Part shown: piece by piece, positions 33,589 to 42,547 of the stretch
Layout of the letters: every line of letters begins with the position of its first letter
Numbering within the stretch: position 1 is the first letter of the stretch
From: Paenibacillus gallinarum
GTDB lineage: Bacteria; Bacillota; Bacilli; Paenibacillales; Paenibacillaceae
Reading direction: 5' to 3'
NCBI RefSeq assembly: GCF_014836635.1
Contig: NZ_JACSQL010000017.1
Location: forward strand, 1 to 63,465
DNA length: 63,465 nt
The notes under the pieces: model-generated
Database searches by the model: none
What the model was told of the DNA's origin: nothing
The model's input: the letters and a program-made list of their open reading frames with translations, nothing else
Position numbers and translations under genes: made by a program

Positions 33589-33616
33589 GCAGGATTTTCA
33601 AAGACTAAGCAAGAAT
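33589..33616 (+). promoter_or_regulatory. candidate sigma-H promoter of hup-rqcP
   Basis: GCAGGATTT (33589-33597), 12 bp, CAAGAAT (33610-33616), fitting the sigma-H pattern RnAGGAwWW-n12-RnnGAAT except for one R. It resembles the B. subtilis spoVG sigma-H site as I recall it. The 280-bp gap before hup also holds an AGTAGT / ACTACT hairpin (33470-33487). Confidence 0.55.
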
Positions 33617-33705
33617 AGAAGTGTAGTAACAGCACGTGATACTAAGAAGCGTTTTTACGCAGGAAGTGCACGTCGTATTTTCTTTAATTTGGGAGGCCTT
33701 TAACA

Positions 33706-33978
33706 ATGAATAAAACAGATTTGGTAAACAATATTTCAGAAAAAAGTGGACTTACAAAAAAAGATGTAGAAGCAGTTCTTAATGGTTTCCTTGGTGAAAT
33801 TACAGATGCCCTTGCAAATGGCGACAAAGTACAACTCATTGGCTTTGGCACTTTCGAAACTCGCAGACGTTCCGGACGTACAGGACGTAACCCACAAACA
33901 GGAAACACAATTGAAATTCCAGAATCTAATGTTCCTGCATTTAAGGCAGGAAATAAACTTAAAGAAGCTGTAAAATAA
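33706..33978 (+). CDS. hup: HU family nucleoid protein (HBsu-like)
   Basis: A 90-residue HU protein: MNKTDLVNNISEKSGLTKKDVEAVLNGFLGEI, then LIGFGTFETRRRSGRTGRNPQTG with the DNA-minor-groove arm. It bends and compacts DNA. The gene sits between yabN and the yabO gene, a position not used in B. subtilis, where hbs is elsewhere. Its stop codon overlaps the rqcP start by one base. GGGAGG precedes ATG 33706. Confidence 0.97.
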   Translation: MNKTDLVNNISEKSGLTKKDVEAVLNGFLGEITDALANGDKVQLIGFGTFETRRRSGRTGRNPQTGNTIEIPESNVPAFKAGNKLKEAVK

Positions 33979-34262
33979 TGAGAGTAGATAAATTCCTTAA
34001 AGTTTCGAGACTGATTAAACGCCGTACGGTGGCTAAGGATGTCTCCGAACAGGGGAGAGTCCTGATCAATGGACGAGAGGCAAAGCCAAGTAGTGCTGTC
34101 AAAGTCGGTGATGAAATTACCGTACAATTCGGACAGAAGCTTGTAACCGTTCGGGTGGAACGTTTGGCAGAAAGCACGCGTAAAGAAGAGGCTTCCAGTC
34201 TGTTCACCGTGGTGAAAGAAGAGCCTATTGCCAGAGATAACGGGTTGGACTTTTTAAGTTAA
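33978..34262 (+). CDS. rqcP: RqcP (YabO), S4-domain ribosome quality-control factor
   Basis: A 94-residue S4 RNA-binding protein of the HslR/YabO group: MRVDKFLKVSRLIKRRTVAKDVSEQGRVLINGREAKPSSAVKVGD. In B. subtilis RqcP works with RqcH to add Ala tails to nascent chains on stalled 50S subunits. The start ATG shares its A with the hup TAA, so translation is coupled. Confidence 0.95.
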   Translation: MRVDKFLKVSRLIKRRTVAKDVSEQGRVLINGREAKPSSAVKVGDEITVQFGQKLVTVRVERLAESTRKEEASSLFTVVKEEPIARDNGLDFLS

Positions 34263-34280
34263 CCTTTGTTTTACAGTAAC

Positions 34281-34325
34281 AAGCGTGCTAATCCTGATTA
34301 TGAGGGAGAAGCACGCTTTTTTTAT
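34281..34325 (+). terminator. terminator after rqcP
   Basis: AAGCGTGCT / AGCACGCTT 9-bp perfect stem, 20-nt loop and eight T. Confidence 0.9.
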
Positions 34326-34396
34326 TTCCTTCTGCCACTGTTCTAATCCTTCTTAACCTCCCATAAGCTAGGTGTAAGAAGGGAGGGGTACATGCC

Positions 34397-34681
34397 ATGA
34401 TAGACCATGTGAAACCGAAACAGCACAGTTTAACCATGCAGAACCGGAAGCAACTTGATATTACAGGTGTTTTGAATGTGGAGAGCTTCGATAATGAGGA
34501 ATTCTTACTCAAGACAGAGCTCGGTCACCTAACCATTAGAGGGCAAAATTTACATATTAAAAACCTCAGTCTCGAAGAGGGACTCTTATCGATTGAAGGT
34601 CATGTAAGTTTCCTTGCCTATTTAGATCCCGGTTCAAGTTCCAAATCCGGAAAAGGAATTCTCGGCAAGTTGTTCAAATGA
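34397..34681 (+). CDS. yabP: sporulation protein YabP
   Basis: A 94-residue YabP/YqfC-family protein, beta-rich, with KQHSLTMQNRKQLDITGVLNVESFDNEEFLLKTELGHLTIRG. Needed for spore cortex formation in B. subtilis, expressed in the mother cell. Overlaps yabQ by 4 nt (ATGA). The strong GGGAGGGG site lies ahead of ATG 34397. Confidence 0.95.
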   Translation: MIDHVKPKQHSLTMQNRKQLDITGVLNVESFDNEEFLLKTELGHLTIRGQNLHIKNLSLEEGLLSIEGHVSFLAYLDPGSSSKSGKGILGKLFK

Positions 34682-35247
34682 ATCCGGAAATTCAGTGGAT
34701 CACATTAGGATGGATGCTCTTCTCCGGAGCGGCACTGGGAATGGTCTATGACAGTTACCGGGTCCTGTCTCTCTCGTTCCGGTTTCCGAGATGGAGTATC
34801 CATACAATCGATTTGGTATATTGGATCGCAGCAGCTGTGTTTGTATTTAACATGCTGTATGCCAGTAACCATGGAGAGTTACGATTTTATGTCTTTTTGG
34901 GGCTTTTTTTAGGGGTTTGGGTCTATTTTTTGGTTTTAAGTGTTTTGACTCAAAAATTTGTGGTAATGTTAATTGGAATTATAAAGAAGTTCTGTTATAT
35001 ACTTTACCGTGCGCTTTACGTCATCTTAGTCATTCCTATAAAGGGTATACTTCGGCTATTACGGATTTTGTTTGGTTTTTTTATGGCGCTTCTCCTTTTT
35101 CTGATCAGAATGGTTTATTACATAATTAGACCGTTTCTTAAACTTCTTTATTTGCCGATAAGACCCTTGATCAGTAAATGGCAGACTCCAAGCTGGATGG
35201 CACGTATGTTCAATCGGGTTAAAGAATGGTGGAACTACTGGTTCTGA
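34678..35247 (+). CDS. yabQ: spore cortex protein YabQ
   Basis: A 189-residue membrane protein with about five hydrophobic segments in the first 150 residues and a basic, Trp-rich C-terminus (KWQTPSWMARMFNRVKEWWNYWF). The start region WITLGWMLFSGAALGMVYDSYRVL is typical of YabQ, which acts with YabP at the outer forespore membrane. Some of the central run is unusually rich in Leu/Ile/Tyr. Confidence 0.93.
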   Translation: MNPEIQWITLGWMLFSGAALGMVYDSYRVLSLSFRFPRWSIHTIDLVYWIAAAVFVFNMLYASNHGELRFYVFLGLFLGVWVYFLVLSVLTQKFVVMLIGIIKKFCYILYRALYVILVIPIKGILRLLRILFGFFMALLLFLIRMVYYIIRPFLKLLYLPIRPLISKWQTPSWMARMFNRVKEWWNYWF

Positions 35248-35308
35248 TCTTATTCACAAAACGAGCTGGTTAGCTCAAATTCCTACCTATCATGAAGGAG
35301 GTACGCGT

Positions 35309-35653
35309 ATGAAATCATCGTCTGGGCGCATTGTTCATAATTCAAAACAAGCTGGACCTCAGAAAACCAAAGTAACAGGAGCTCGGAGGCGAATCATGCT
35401 ATGGCTTGCCTTTATGATCTGTTTCACAGGATGGGCAGGATACACATTCTTTAATCAGTCTACTCAAATGGCGGACAAGAGTGCCAAGCTGCAAGAGATA
35501 AAGGCGACACAGATCGAAACAGATCAAGCGCTTGAAGAGCTGAAGCAGGAAGTAAGCCGACTTCAAGATCCTGAATATATTGGGCAAATTGCACGAAAAA
35601 AATATGGAATGTATTTACCTGGGGAGACACCAATCTACCCAGTTGATGAATAA
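35309..35653 (+). CDS. divIC: cell division protein DivIC (FtsB/DivIC family)
   Basis: A 114-residue bitopic protein: basic cytoplasmic N-terminus (about 1-28), one membrane segment (about 29-48), a coiled coil (about 55-90), and the conserved ending DPEYIGQIARKKYGMYLPGE. It forms the FtsL-DivIC-DivIB core of the divisome. Start ATG 35309 after GAAGGAGG. Confidence 0.95.
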   Translation: MKSSSGRIVHNSKQAGPQKTKVTGARRRIMLWLAFMICFTGWAGYTFFNQSTQMADKSAKLQEIKATQIETDQALEELKQEVSRLQDPEYIGQIARKKYGMYLPGETPIYPVDE

Positions 35654-35834
35654 TATAGCAATAGAACTTGAATTCTGTTTTCTATCTGGAATTATGTTCA
35701 AATTTAACCGAAATTAGGAGTGTTAACAGGCGTTCGTTCGGTTGACCTTGGTTTAATCCATAAGGTATAATTAATTTACCGCAACAGATTTAAAAATCGG
35801 GTTGTATATTTTTAAGGGAGGATCATTTTATTCT

Positions 35835-36365
35835 ATGGCAATTGAAGTGGGCACCAAATTAGAGGGCAAAGTGACAGGCATCACGCATTTCGGAGCATTT
35901 GTGGATCTGTCTGGAGGTGTCACGGGTCTCGTTCACATCTCGGAAATCGCTGACAATTATGTCAAAGACGTCAACGATCATTTGAAAGTTAATGATACGG
36001 TAACTGTTAAGGTTATCAATGTTGACAAGGACGGAAAAATTGGACTTTCAATTAAGCAGGCGGTTGACCGTCCAGCGGGTGAAGTACAACAGCAGGCTCG
36101 TCCACCAAGAACACCAAGACCGGAACGTACCGGAGGAGATAGAGAACGATTTAGCGGCGGCACTGGTAGCAGTGGCGGCGGTAGCTATAACAATCGTGAA
36201 CGGGGAGGGCGTCCTTATAAACCTTCTGCCGGCAAGCCTTCGTTTGGCAAGCCTTCATTTGAGGATAAAGTGTCACGCTTTCTAAAAGACAGTGAAGAGC
36301 GGATTTCGTCGTTGAAGAAGAACACCGAAGGTAAACGCGGAGGTCGCGGCGCAAAACGCGTGTAA
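35835..36365 (+). CDS. yabR: S1 RNA-binding domain protein YabR
   Basis: A 176-residue protein. Residues about 5-75 form an S1 domain (GTKLEGKVTGITHFGAFVDLSGGVTGLVHISEIA), followed by a Gln/Arg/Gly/Ser-rich low-complexity region containing repeated GKPSFGKPSF and ending RGGRGAKRV. It is related to polynucleotide phosphorylase-type S1 proteins and likely binds RNA. ATG 35835 is about 10 nt after AAGGGAGGATC (35814-35824); the 11-codon upstream extension covers that site. Confidence 0.93.
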   Translation: MAIEVGTKLEGKVTGITHFGAFVDLSGGVTGLVHISEIADNYVKDVNDHLKVNDTVTVKVINVDKDGKIGLSIKQAVDRPAGEVQQQARPPRTPRPERTGGDRERFSGGTGSSGGGSYNNRERGGRPYKPSAGKPSFGKPSFEDKVSRFLKDSEERISSLKKNTEGKRGGRGAKRV

Positions 36366-36408
36366 GTCACCAACCTGATCTTGCATATATAAGTACTTGA
36401 ATAGAGAG

Positions 36409-36440
36409 AACCGCAGACTTTAGAGTCTGCGGTTTTTTTT
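36409..36440 (+). terminator. terminator after yabR
   Basis: AACCGCAGACT / AGTCTGCGGTT perfect 11-bp stem, TTAG loop and eight or more T. The next 180 bp show no gene; B. subtilis has Met and Glu tRNA genes here, but none is visible. Confidence 0.95.
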
Positions 36441-36623
36441 GTCGCATCTGAAGAATCGTCCGACATCTTTCAAGCTAGTTCCAGTATTCTCATTCCATAT
36501 CGCTAGAATTTTATGATTAAGAAAGGGATGCCTTGGCAAGTGCTGAAATTGTCATAACTCTCTATAAGCCTATATGGGCTGTCCTTTTTATTCATAATTC
36601 TGTTATTTCGCAGACCCCCTATT

Positions 36624-36692
36624 TTTGTCGGAAATTTCTTTTTGTGACATCTTAGTTTCTGACAAACTTTCACAGAACAAGCTGACTATAAT
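36624..36692 (+). promoter_or_regulatory. Spo0A-activated promoter of spoIIE
   Basis: TATAAT (36687-36692) is preceded by CTGACA (36659-36664) at 22 bp, or TGACAA at 21 bp, the abnormally long spacing known from B. subtilis spoIIE and spoIIG. Three 0A-like boxes line the region: TTTGTCGGAA (36624-36633), TTTGTGACA (36641-36649), and the inverse TTCTGACAAA (36657-36666) overlapping the -35. Confidence 0.75.
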
Positions 36693-36731
36693 GGGAAACA
36701 TCAAATCAAACGTTGGGGAGCGAAGCGAATC

Positions 36732-39236
36732 ATGGACAAATGGAATGTGATACCTTTTCCGGGAATCAAGGCAGGAAAACGGGGAAAAGAGCTGCGTGCC
36801 GATGTAAGCATGAGAATGAAGACGTGGATAGGATCCTTGCGAGCCGTACAAGTCATATCCGAGAAGAAATGGATGATACTGCTGACGGTGATGGGTTTTT
36901 TGCTAGGAAAGGCTATGATATTAGACGAACTTTCTCCTTTTGCCATAGCCTATTTTGCCGTTATTTTATTCTTGAGAAGGGATTTCTTAATTCCCGTGGG
37001 AGCCGCAATTCTCGCCGGCAGTTTCTTCTCGCCTTATCCAACATTCTTCATAATCGCTGCCGAACTAGGTATCTTCTATCTGCTGTACAAAGGACTATCC
37101 TCTTTTGGAAAAACCGAATTATCTTATGCGCCTGTCATGGTTTTTACCTCGGCTTTCATGGTGAATTTGTTTACCGTCCTGATCGGACCCTCATTCACAT
37201 GGTACGCGGTCCTAATGATGACCATCGACGCGGTGCTGAGTTTTGTACTCACCATGGTGTTCATACAGGCGATACCGATCTTTACTTATCGGAAAAAGAA
37301 TGTAAACCTCCGCAGCGAGGAGATCCTGTGTCTTATTATTTTACTGGCATCCGTCATGACAGGAGCCGTTGGCTTTACGGTTTATCATTTATCAGCTGAA
37401 AATGTACTATCGAGATATCTATTGCTTCTCTTCGCCATTGTAGGCGGGGCACCGCTTGGCGCGTCAGTAGGTGTAATTACGGGACTGATCTTAAGTCTTG
37501 CGAATATGTCAGCCATCTATCAGATGAGCTTGCTTGCTTTTGCAGGGATGCTGGCCGGAATGATGAAGGAAGGAAAAAAACTGGGTGTATCTCTGGGGAT
37601 GCTACTTGGATCATCCATCTTAGCCATCTATTTAGGTGGAACAGGAGATGTAATCACATCGACCTATGAGAGCTGTGCTGCAATTCTTCTCTTTTTGTTG
37701 ACACCTAAAAGCATGTTACACGTTATTTCTAAATATGTACCTGGGACGCAAGATCATAGCTATTCTCAGCATGAATACGCCAAACGGATCAGGGACTTAA
37801 CTGCTGAGCGGGTAAACCGCTTTTCACAAGTGTTTAAGCAGCTATCTAAGAGTTTTGATCAGATGTCAGGGGTTAATGAGATGGGACAAGGACAGCAGGA
37901 TATGGAACATTTCATGAATGCAGTCGCGGAAGGAACCTGTACATCTTGTTTCAAACAAGAGCAGTGCTGGGATGGCAAGTTCTATCAGACCTATAAGTAT
38001 ATGACAGAAATGATGACTTCAATTGAAGAAAATCCAGATTTTCAGGCGAAGGACATTCCAGCATCCTGGACAAAAAGTTGTGCGAAGACGGGGGCTGTAC
38101 TTGATGTGATGAAGCGTCAGTACGGGCTATACCAAGATAATATGCAATGGAAACGCCAAATATACGACAGTAGAATGTTAGTAGCAGAACAATTATCCGG
38201 TGTGTCTCAGGTAATGGAGGACCTGGCACGGGAAATACAGCGGGAAACAAAGGTAATGCACAAGCAAGAGGAACAGATTAGATCAGCGTTGGAGCAGCTT
38301 GGTCTGTCCATCCATAGCATCGACATTATTAACCTGGACGCAGGTAAAGTCGAGATTGAGATTGTACATGCCTATACGAAAGGGTTTGATGAATGCCGAA
38401 AAATTATTGCCCCGCTTTTATCTGATATTATCGGTGAGCATATTGCGGTTGTAGAAGAAACGATGACTCTTCCGAAGCAGGGGCTTGCCACTGTAACTTT
38501 CGGATCAGCCAAGACATATGAAGTCACAACAGGCGTAGCTGGAGCAGCCAAGGGTGGAGGCCTTCTTTCGGGCGATAGCTTCAGTACAGTTGAACTTGGC
38601 AATGGTACCTTTGTGGTCGCACTCAGTGATGGTATGGGGAATGGAGAACGAGCAAGGCTTGAGAGTAGTACCGCTTTAGGTATCTTAGAACAGCTGCTAC
38701 AATCGGGGATGGATGCGAAACTTGCTATCAAATCAGTTAATTCTATATTGATGCTTCGATCTACAGAAGAATTTTTTGCAACTGTGGATATGGCGTTGAT
38801 TGATCAATATTCAGCGCAGACCACCTTTATGAAGATTGGATCTACTCCCAGCTTTATTAAAAGAGGAGAAGAGGTAATTCCGATATCTGCAAGCAATCTT
38901 CCCGTTGGCATTATTAAAGATATTGAAGTTGATCTAGTCACTACACAGCTGCTCCCAGGTGATATTGTCATTATGATGACAGACGGTATATATGATGCAC
39001 CAGGGTACGCCGTGAATAAAGAAATGTGGATGAAACGAATGATTCAGGAGATGGATAGTGAAGATCCGCAAGAAATTGCCGATATCTTATTAGAGCGAGT
39101 CATTCGTTATCAGCAAAATAAGATTCATGATGACATGACGGTTGTCGTGGGCAAAGTGGATCATTTTAGCCCTGAATGGGCCACACTGCGTATCCCGGGT
39201 ATTGATCGGATGGAGCGGCCTAGGACAGTCAGCTGA
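36732..39236 (+). CDS. spoIIE: stage II sporulation phosphatase SpoIIE
   Basis: Membrane PP2C phosphatase that dephosphorylates SpoIIAA and so frees sigma-F in the forespore; it also binds FtsZ at the polar septum. The 834-residue protein has an N-terminal membrane region (about ten hydrophobic segments, 50-330), a central regulatory/FtsZ-binding region (about 330-590, with a Cys-rich CTSCFKQEQCW), and the PP2C domain (about 595-820: FVVALSDGMGNGERAR, MMTDGIYDAPGY, DDMTVVVG). Acidic metal ligands are intact. ATG 36732 after GGGGAG. Confidence 0.97.
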   Translation: MDKWNVIPFPGIKAGKRGKELRADVSMRMKTWIGSLRAVQVISEKKWMILLTVMGFLLGKAMILDELSPFAIAYFAVILFLRRDFLIPVGAAILAGSFFSPYPTFFIIAAELGIFYLLYKGLSSFGKTELSYAPVMVFTSAFMVNLFTVLIGPSFTWYAVLMMTIDAVLSFVLTMVFIQAIPIFTYRKKNVNLRSEEILCLIILLASVMTGAVGFTVYHLSAENVLSRYLLLLFAIVGGAPLGASVGVITGLILSLANMSAIYQMSLLAFAGMLAGMMKEGKKLGVSLGMLLGSSILAIYLGGTGDVITSTYESCAAILLFLLTPKSMLHVISKYVPGTQDHSYSQHEYAKRIRDLTAERVNRFSQVFKQLSKSFDQMSGVNEMGQGQQDMEHFMNAVAEGTCTSCFKQEQCWDGKFYQTYKYMTEMMTSIEENPDFQAKDIPASWTKSCAKTGAVLDVMKRQYGLYQDNMQWKRQIYDSRMLVAEQLSGVSQVMEDLAREIQRETKVMHKQEEQIRSALEQLGLSIHSIDIINLDAGKVEIEIVHAYTKGFDECRKIIAPLLSDIIGEHIAVVEETMTLPKQGLATVTFGSAKTYEVTTGVAGAAKGGGLLSGDSFSTVELGNGTFVVALSDGMGNGERARLESSTALGILEQLLQSGMDAKLAIKSVNSILMLRSTEEFFATVDMALIDQYSAQTTFMKIGSTPSFIKRGEEVIPISASNLPVGIIKDIEVDLVTTQLLPGDIVIMMTDGIYDAPGYAVNKEMWMKRMIQEMDSEDPQEIADILLERVIRYQQNKIHDDMTVVVGKVDHFSPEWATLRIPGIDRMERPRTVS

Positions 39237-39331
39237 CGGTGAATATTTATTATAGAAGTAAAGTCCTCGTTTGAACCTGATCCATTATGGAAATAATAGG
39301 GATAAGTTCGAAGCCAAAGGGGATGAGAAAG

Positions 39332-40084
39332 ATGAAACAAATTTTACTCATAACAGACGGATGCTCTAACGTTGGGTCAAATCCAGTACTTGCTGCTGCA
39401 AATGCCTTGGAGGAAGGCATTACGGTGAATGTAGTGGGCGTGGTGGATTATGGAACTATTGGTGACCTTGGGGGACAAGAGATTGAAGCGATTGCCAAAG
39501 CAGGAGGTGGAATAAGCCGGATTGTAGGTACACCTGTATTAGCAAAAACCATGCAGATGATGACGCGAAAAACGGTGGTTCAGACCATAGAACTAGCGGT
39601 TAATAAAGAGCTTAAACAAATTCTGGGCAAAAGTGCGGGTGGTATTGCTGAACTCCCTTTGCATCAGCGCGCAGAGGTGGTTCAAGTGCTGGATCATTTG
39701 ACAGAAACAACACCGCTTCAAGTAGCTTTACTTATTGATGCAAGTGCTAGTATGAAGCCAAAACTGGCTGCTGTAGAAGAAGGAATTCGAGATTTGATGC
39801 TGAGCCTTCAAGCGCGTGAAGGAAGAAGTCAGATTTCTGTATTTCATTTTCCCGGGAGACAAGGCAGTGAAAATGCGGTCCTTGATATCAACTGGACAAG
39901 CGACATGGACGAACTTCGATCCGTTTTTACTAAGCTGGATATGAGAGGTGCAACACCTACTGGACCCGCAATATTAAAGGTGATTGATTATTATCGTTAT
40001 GGTACACTAAACGAGAATGACCTGCATTATCGCGATTACGGAGCAAAAGAAGGGATGCATGGTGACTATGCCGCTGGATCCTGA
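39332..40084 (+). CDS. yabS: VWA-domain protein YabS
   Basis: A 250-residue protein starting MKQILLITDGCSNVGSNPVLAAANALEEGITVNVVGVVD. The second half is a von Willebrand A domain with the MIDAS-like LLIDASASMKPKL and a downstream ATPTGPAILKVIDYY. The role is unknown; it is always next to the kinase gene yabT. ATG 39332 is 9 nt after AAAGGGG (39316-39322). The end overlaps yabT by 26 nt. Confidence 0.93.
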   Translation: MKQILLITDGCSNVGSNPVLAAANALEEGITVNVVGVVDYGTIGDLGGQEIEAIAKAGGGISRIVGTPVLAKTMQMMTRKTVVQTIELAVNKELKQILGKSAGGIAELPLHQRAEVVQVLDHLTETTPLQVALLIDASASMKPKLAAVEEGIRDLMLSLQAREGRSQISVFHFPGRQGSENAVLDINWTSDMDELRSVFTKLDMRGATPTGPAILKVIDYYRYGTLNENDLHYRDYGAKEGMHGDYAAGS

Positions 40085-41009
40085 TCTTACTCCTGGAACT
40101 GTAGTTACCGGCAAATGGAAGAATAATAAATATATTATTCAGAGAGTGCTGGGTAAGGGAGCAAATGGGATCGTTTATTTGGTTCAGCGTGAACCGGGTG
40201 GAGGCCGGTATGCGCTCAAGATGGGTTTTAATCCGCTTGATTTGCAGTCGGAGATTAATGTTCTTACTTCATTAGCGAAGAAGGATCACCTTGCAGGTGG
40301 GAACGGATTCTCTTCCTATTTAAAAGAAGTGGATAATTACCAAGCTGGCGATAGTGAGATTTCTTTTTATGTCATGACCTATGTCAGAGGTGAGCCGCTT
40401 CATTTATTTATCCGTAAAAATGGACCAGACTGGACGATGCTTGTCGGGCTTAGGCTTTTAAAAAAGCTCGCTGAGCTGCACCGGTTAGGATATATATTCT
40501 GTGATTTGAAGCCACAAAATGTACTTGTTTCTTCGTATGGTGAGGTGGAACTCATTGATTATGGAGGAGCGAGTCCTGTAGGACGCAGCGTAAAGCAGTT
40601 CACAGAATGGTATGATAGAGGGTACTGGAATGCAGGCAGCCGTGTCGCAGATCAGAAATATGATGTGTTTTCCTTTGCTCTTCTTCTAATTCATCTTCTG
40701 GAGGGAGAAGAACTGAGAAGAATCACAGGGGACAGTCTTCCTCAACTAAGAGGAATACCCTTACTTTTAACTGTCATTCAAAAGAGCGAACGGCTAGCGC
40801 CTTATAGAAGTTGGCTTCAAAAAGCAATACAGGGTTATTATGACGATGCAGAGGATGCTTTTTACTCGTGGAAAAAGCATGTTTACAGATTAAAGAGCGG
40901 ACCTAAGAACGCTTCATCAGAATCAACCCCAACCCCAGGATGGTTAATTCCATCTTTTGCGTTATCAGCTCTAATTATGGCTGGGGCAGTAATGCTGATG
41001 CTTCGCTAA
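40059..41009 (+). CDS. yabT: sporulation Ser/Thr protein kinase YabT
   Basis: A 316-residue Hanks-type kinase with one C-terminal membrane anchor (about 290-314). Motifs: LGKGANGIVYLV (Gly loop), YALKMG (catalytic Lys), FCDLKPQNVL (catalytic loop with Asp, Lys and Asn), and ELIDYGGASP (DFG equivalent is DYG). In B. subtilis YabT is DNA-activated and phosphorylates RecA and other targets during sporulation; the short membrane-proximal loop likely binds DNA. The start is ATG 40059 or GTG 40062, 4-7 nt from AGAAGGG; 40068 is also possible. Confidence 0.93.
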   Translation: MVTMPLDPDLTPGTVVTGKWKNNKYIIQRVLGKGANGIVYLVQREPGGGRYALKMGFNPLDLQSEINVLTSLAKKDHLAGGNGFSSYLKEVDNYQAGDSEISFYVMTYVRGEPLHLFIRKNGPDWTMLVGLRLLKKLAELHRLGYIFCDLKPQNVLVSSYGEVELIDYGGASPVGRSVKQFTEWYDRGYWNAGSRVADQKYDVFSFALLLIHLLEGEELRRITGDSLPQLRGIPLLLTVIQKSERLAPYRSWLQKAIQGYYDDAEDAFYSWKKHVYRLKSGPKNASSESTPTPGWLIPSFALSALIMAGAVMLMLR

Positions 41010-41058
41010 AATTAGAGGTTACATACCTGAAATATCTGAGTTAGAAAAGAGGAACATC

Positions 41059-42471
41059 ATGGAAGGACCGAAACTTGAACCTACGGTAATGCAGATTGCT
41101 GCTACAGCAGAGGAGTATCATTTGTGGAAACCGGGTCACCGGATTGTAGTCGCAGTATCCGGTGGGGCGGATTCTGTGGCTCTTTTACATATTCTACATC
41201 AAATATCTCTCTATCGTACACCGCTCACACTGATCTGTGCCCATGTACATCATGGGTTTCGCGCAGAGTCGGATGCTGAAGCTGAGCTGGTACAAAAATA
41301 CGCCGAATCGCTGAACATTCCTTTTGAAATGGTTCATCTAAATATGCCGAAGTATTTAGAGGAGACTGGGCGGAATTCACAGGATGCGGCTCGTGAAAGA
41401 AGGTATGCTTTTCTTCACGAAGTTGCAGTGAAATACAAGGCTAACAGCATTGCTCTGGCACATCATGCCGACGATCAGGCTGAGACGGTTATGCTACATA
41501 TGCTGCGCGGAAGTGGTGCTTCGGGACTTTCGGGTATGAAAATCAAACGAACTGAAAAAAACGTGGAACTTATTAGGCCATGTTTACGTATTACCAAGAC
41601 GGACTTGGAAAAGCTCTGTGAAAAAGAAGGGCTTCCTTATCTTATTGATAGTAGTAATATGAATCGTAAGTATCTTAGAAATGCGATCCGACTGGATGTG
41701 CTTCCTTTTTTGGGGCAATATAATGGGCAGTTAAAGGAATCACTTTATCGGATGGCCGAAGTTATAAGCACAGAAGATGACTATATGGAAGCTGTAGCAG
41801 AGCAAACCTTTGCTGATATGGTTTTGAAGTCAGGTGATCGACTAACCTTTTCTGTGCCTGCGTTTAAGGGGCTACATGTCGCTTTACAACGAAGGCTCAT
41901 TAAATTAATATTAAATTATCTGCCTTCAAACGATGATTTTGCTACTTTTTCAAGAATTGAATCCATACGTAAGGGAGTGGTTCAGACCGAACCAACGACA
42001 TGGATTCTTGATATAGGTCAAGGGATCGTTTGTATGCGGGAATATAACAGTATCATTTTTACTGCCCGGAAGTCTGTATCTGAGCATTACAGTTATCAGT
42101 TGCATTCTCCAGAGGGAGATACGTTTCTCTTTCTTGAAGAGATTGAAAGAACCATCCACTTGGTTCATTTAAAGGGGATGCGTAAGCCGATATCTGCTAA
42201 TGAAGCACAGTTTGATTTAAGCAAACTTCATTGGCCGCTTACCGTAAGAGCGCGATTGCCTGGAGATACCATGAAAGTGATGGGATTAAACGGAAGTAAA
42301 AAGGTGAAAGATATTTTTATCGACGCCAAAATTCCGCCGTCACTGCGTTCTCGTATTCCCTTAGTGTGTGATGTTGAAGGAAACATCATCTGGATTCCGG
42401 GCGTAAGACGCTCCATTCATGCTCCCGTAACCGATCAATCTGCACAGGTCATTCAAATGTGGATCGAGTAG
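41059..42471 (+). CDS. tilS: tRNA(Ile)-lysidine synthase
   Basis: Converts C34 of tRNA-Ile(CAU) to lysidine so it reads AUA codons. The 470-residue protein has the PP-loop VAVSGGADSVALLHIL (residues about 31-46), a GRNSQDAARERRYAFL motif and AHHADDQAETVMLHMLRGSGASGLSGM, plus the C-terminal TilS domains (VRARLPGDTM, KKVKDIFIDAKIPPSLRSRIPLV). AGAGGAAC precedes ATG 41059. Lies before hprT as in B. subtilis. Confidence 0.97.
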   Translation: MEGPKLEPTVMQIAATAEEYHLWKPGHRIVVAVSGGADSVALLHILHQISLYRTPLTLICAHVHHGFRAESDAEAELVQKYAESLNIPFEMVHLNMPKYLEETGRNSQDAARERRYAFLHEVAVKYKANSIALAHHADDQAETVMLHMLRGSGASGLSGMKIKRTEKNVELIRPCLRITKTDLEKLCEKEGLPYLIDSSNMNRKYLRNAIRLDVLPFLGQYNGQLKESLYRMAEVISTEDDYMEAVAEQTFADMVLKSGDRLTFSVPAFKGLHVALQRRLIKLILNYLPSNDDFATFSRIESIRKGVVQTEPTTWILDIGQGIVCMREYNSIIFTARKSVSEHYSYQLHSPEGDTFLFLEEIERTIHLVHLKGMRKPISANEAQFDLSKLHWPLTVRARLPGDTMKVMGLNGSKKVKDIFIDAKIPPSLRSRIPLVCDVEGNIIWIPGVRRSIHAPVTDQSAQVIQMWIE

Positions 42472-42547
42472 CTATTAACGCGCAGGTAGTTGACAGTAAT
42501 GGTGCAGATAAGACTTTCATAGTATAACTTTAGGGGGTTCACTAACG

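Noticed and set aside
36441..36623. tRNA-Met/tRNA-Glu genes expected here from B. subtilis order
   Set aside because: I see no cloverleaf or GGTTCGAATCC-like T arm in this stretch.
36713..37399. 228-codon open frame overlapping the start of spoIIE
   Set aside because: Shadow frame inside spoIIE, with unlikely composition rich in Arg, Cys and His.
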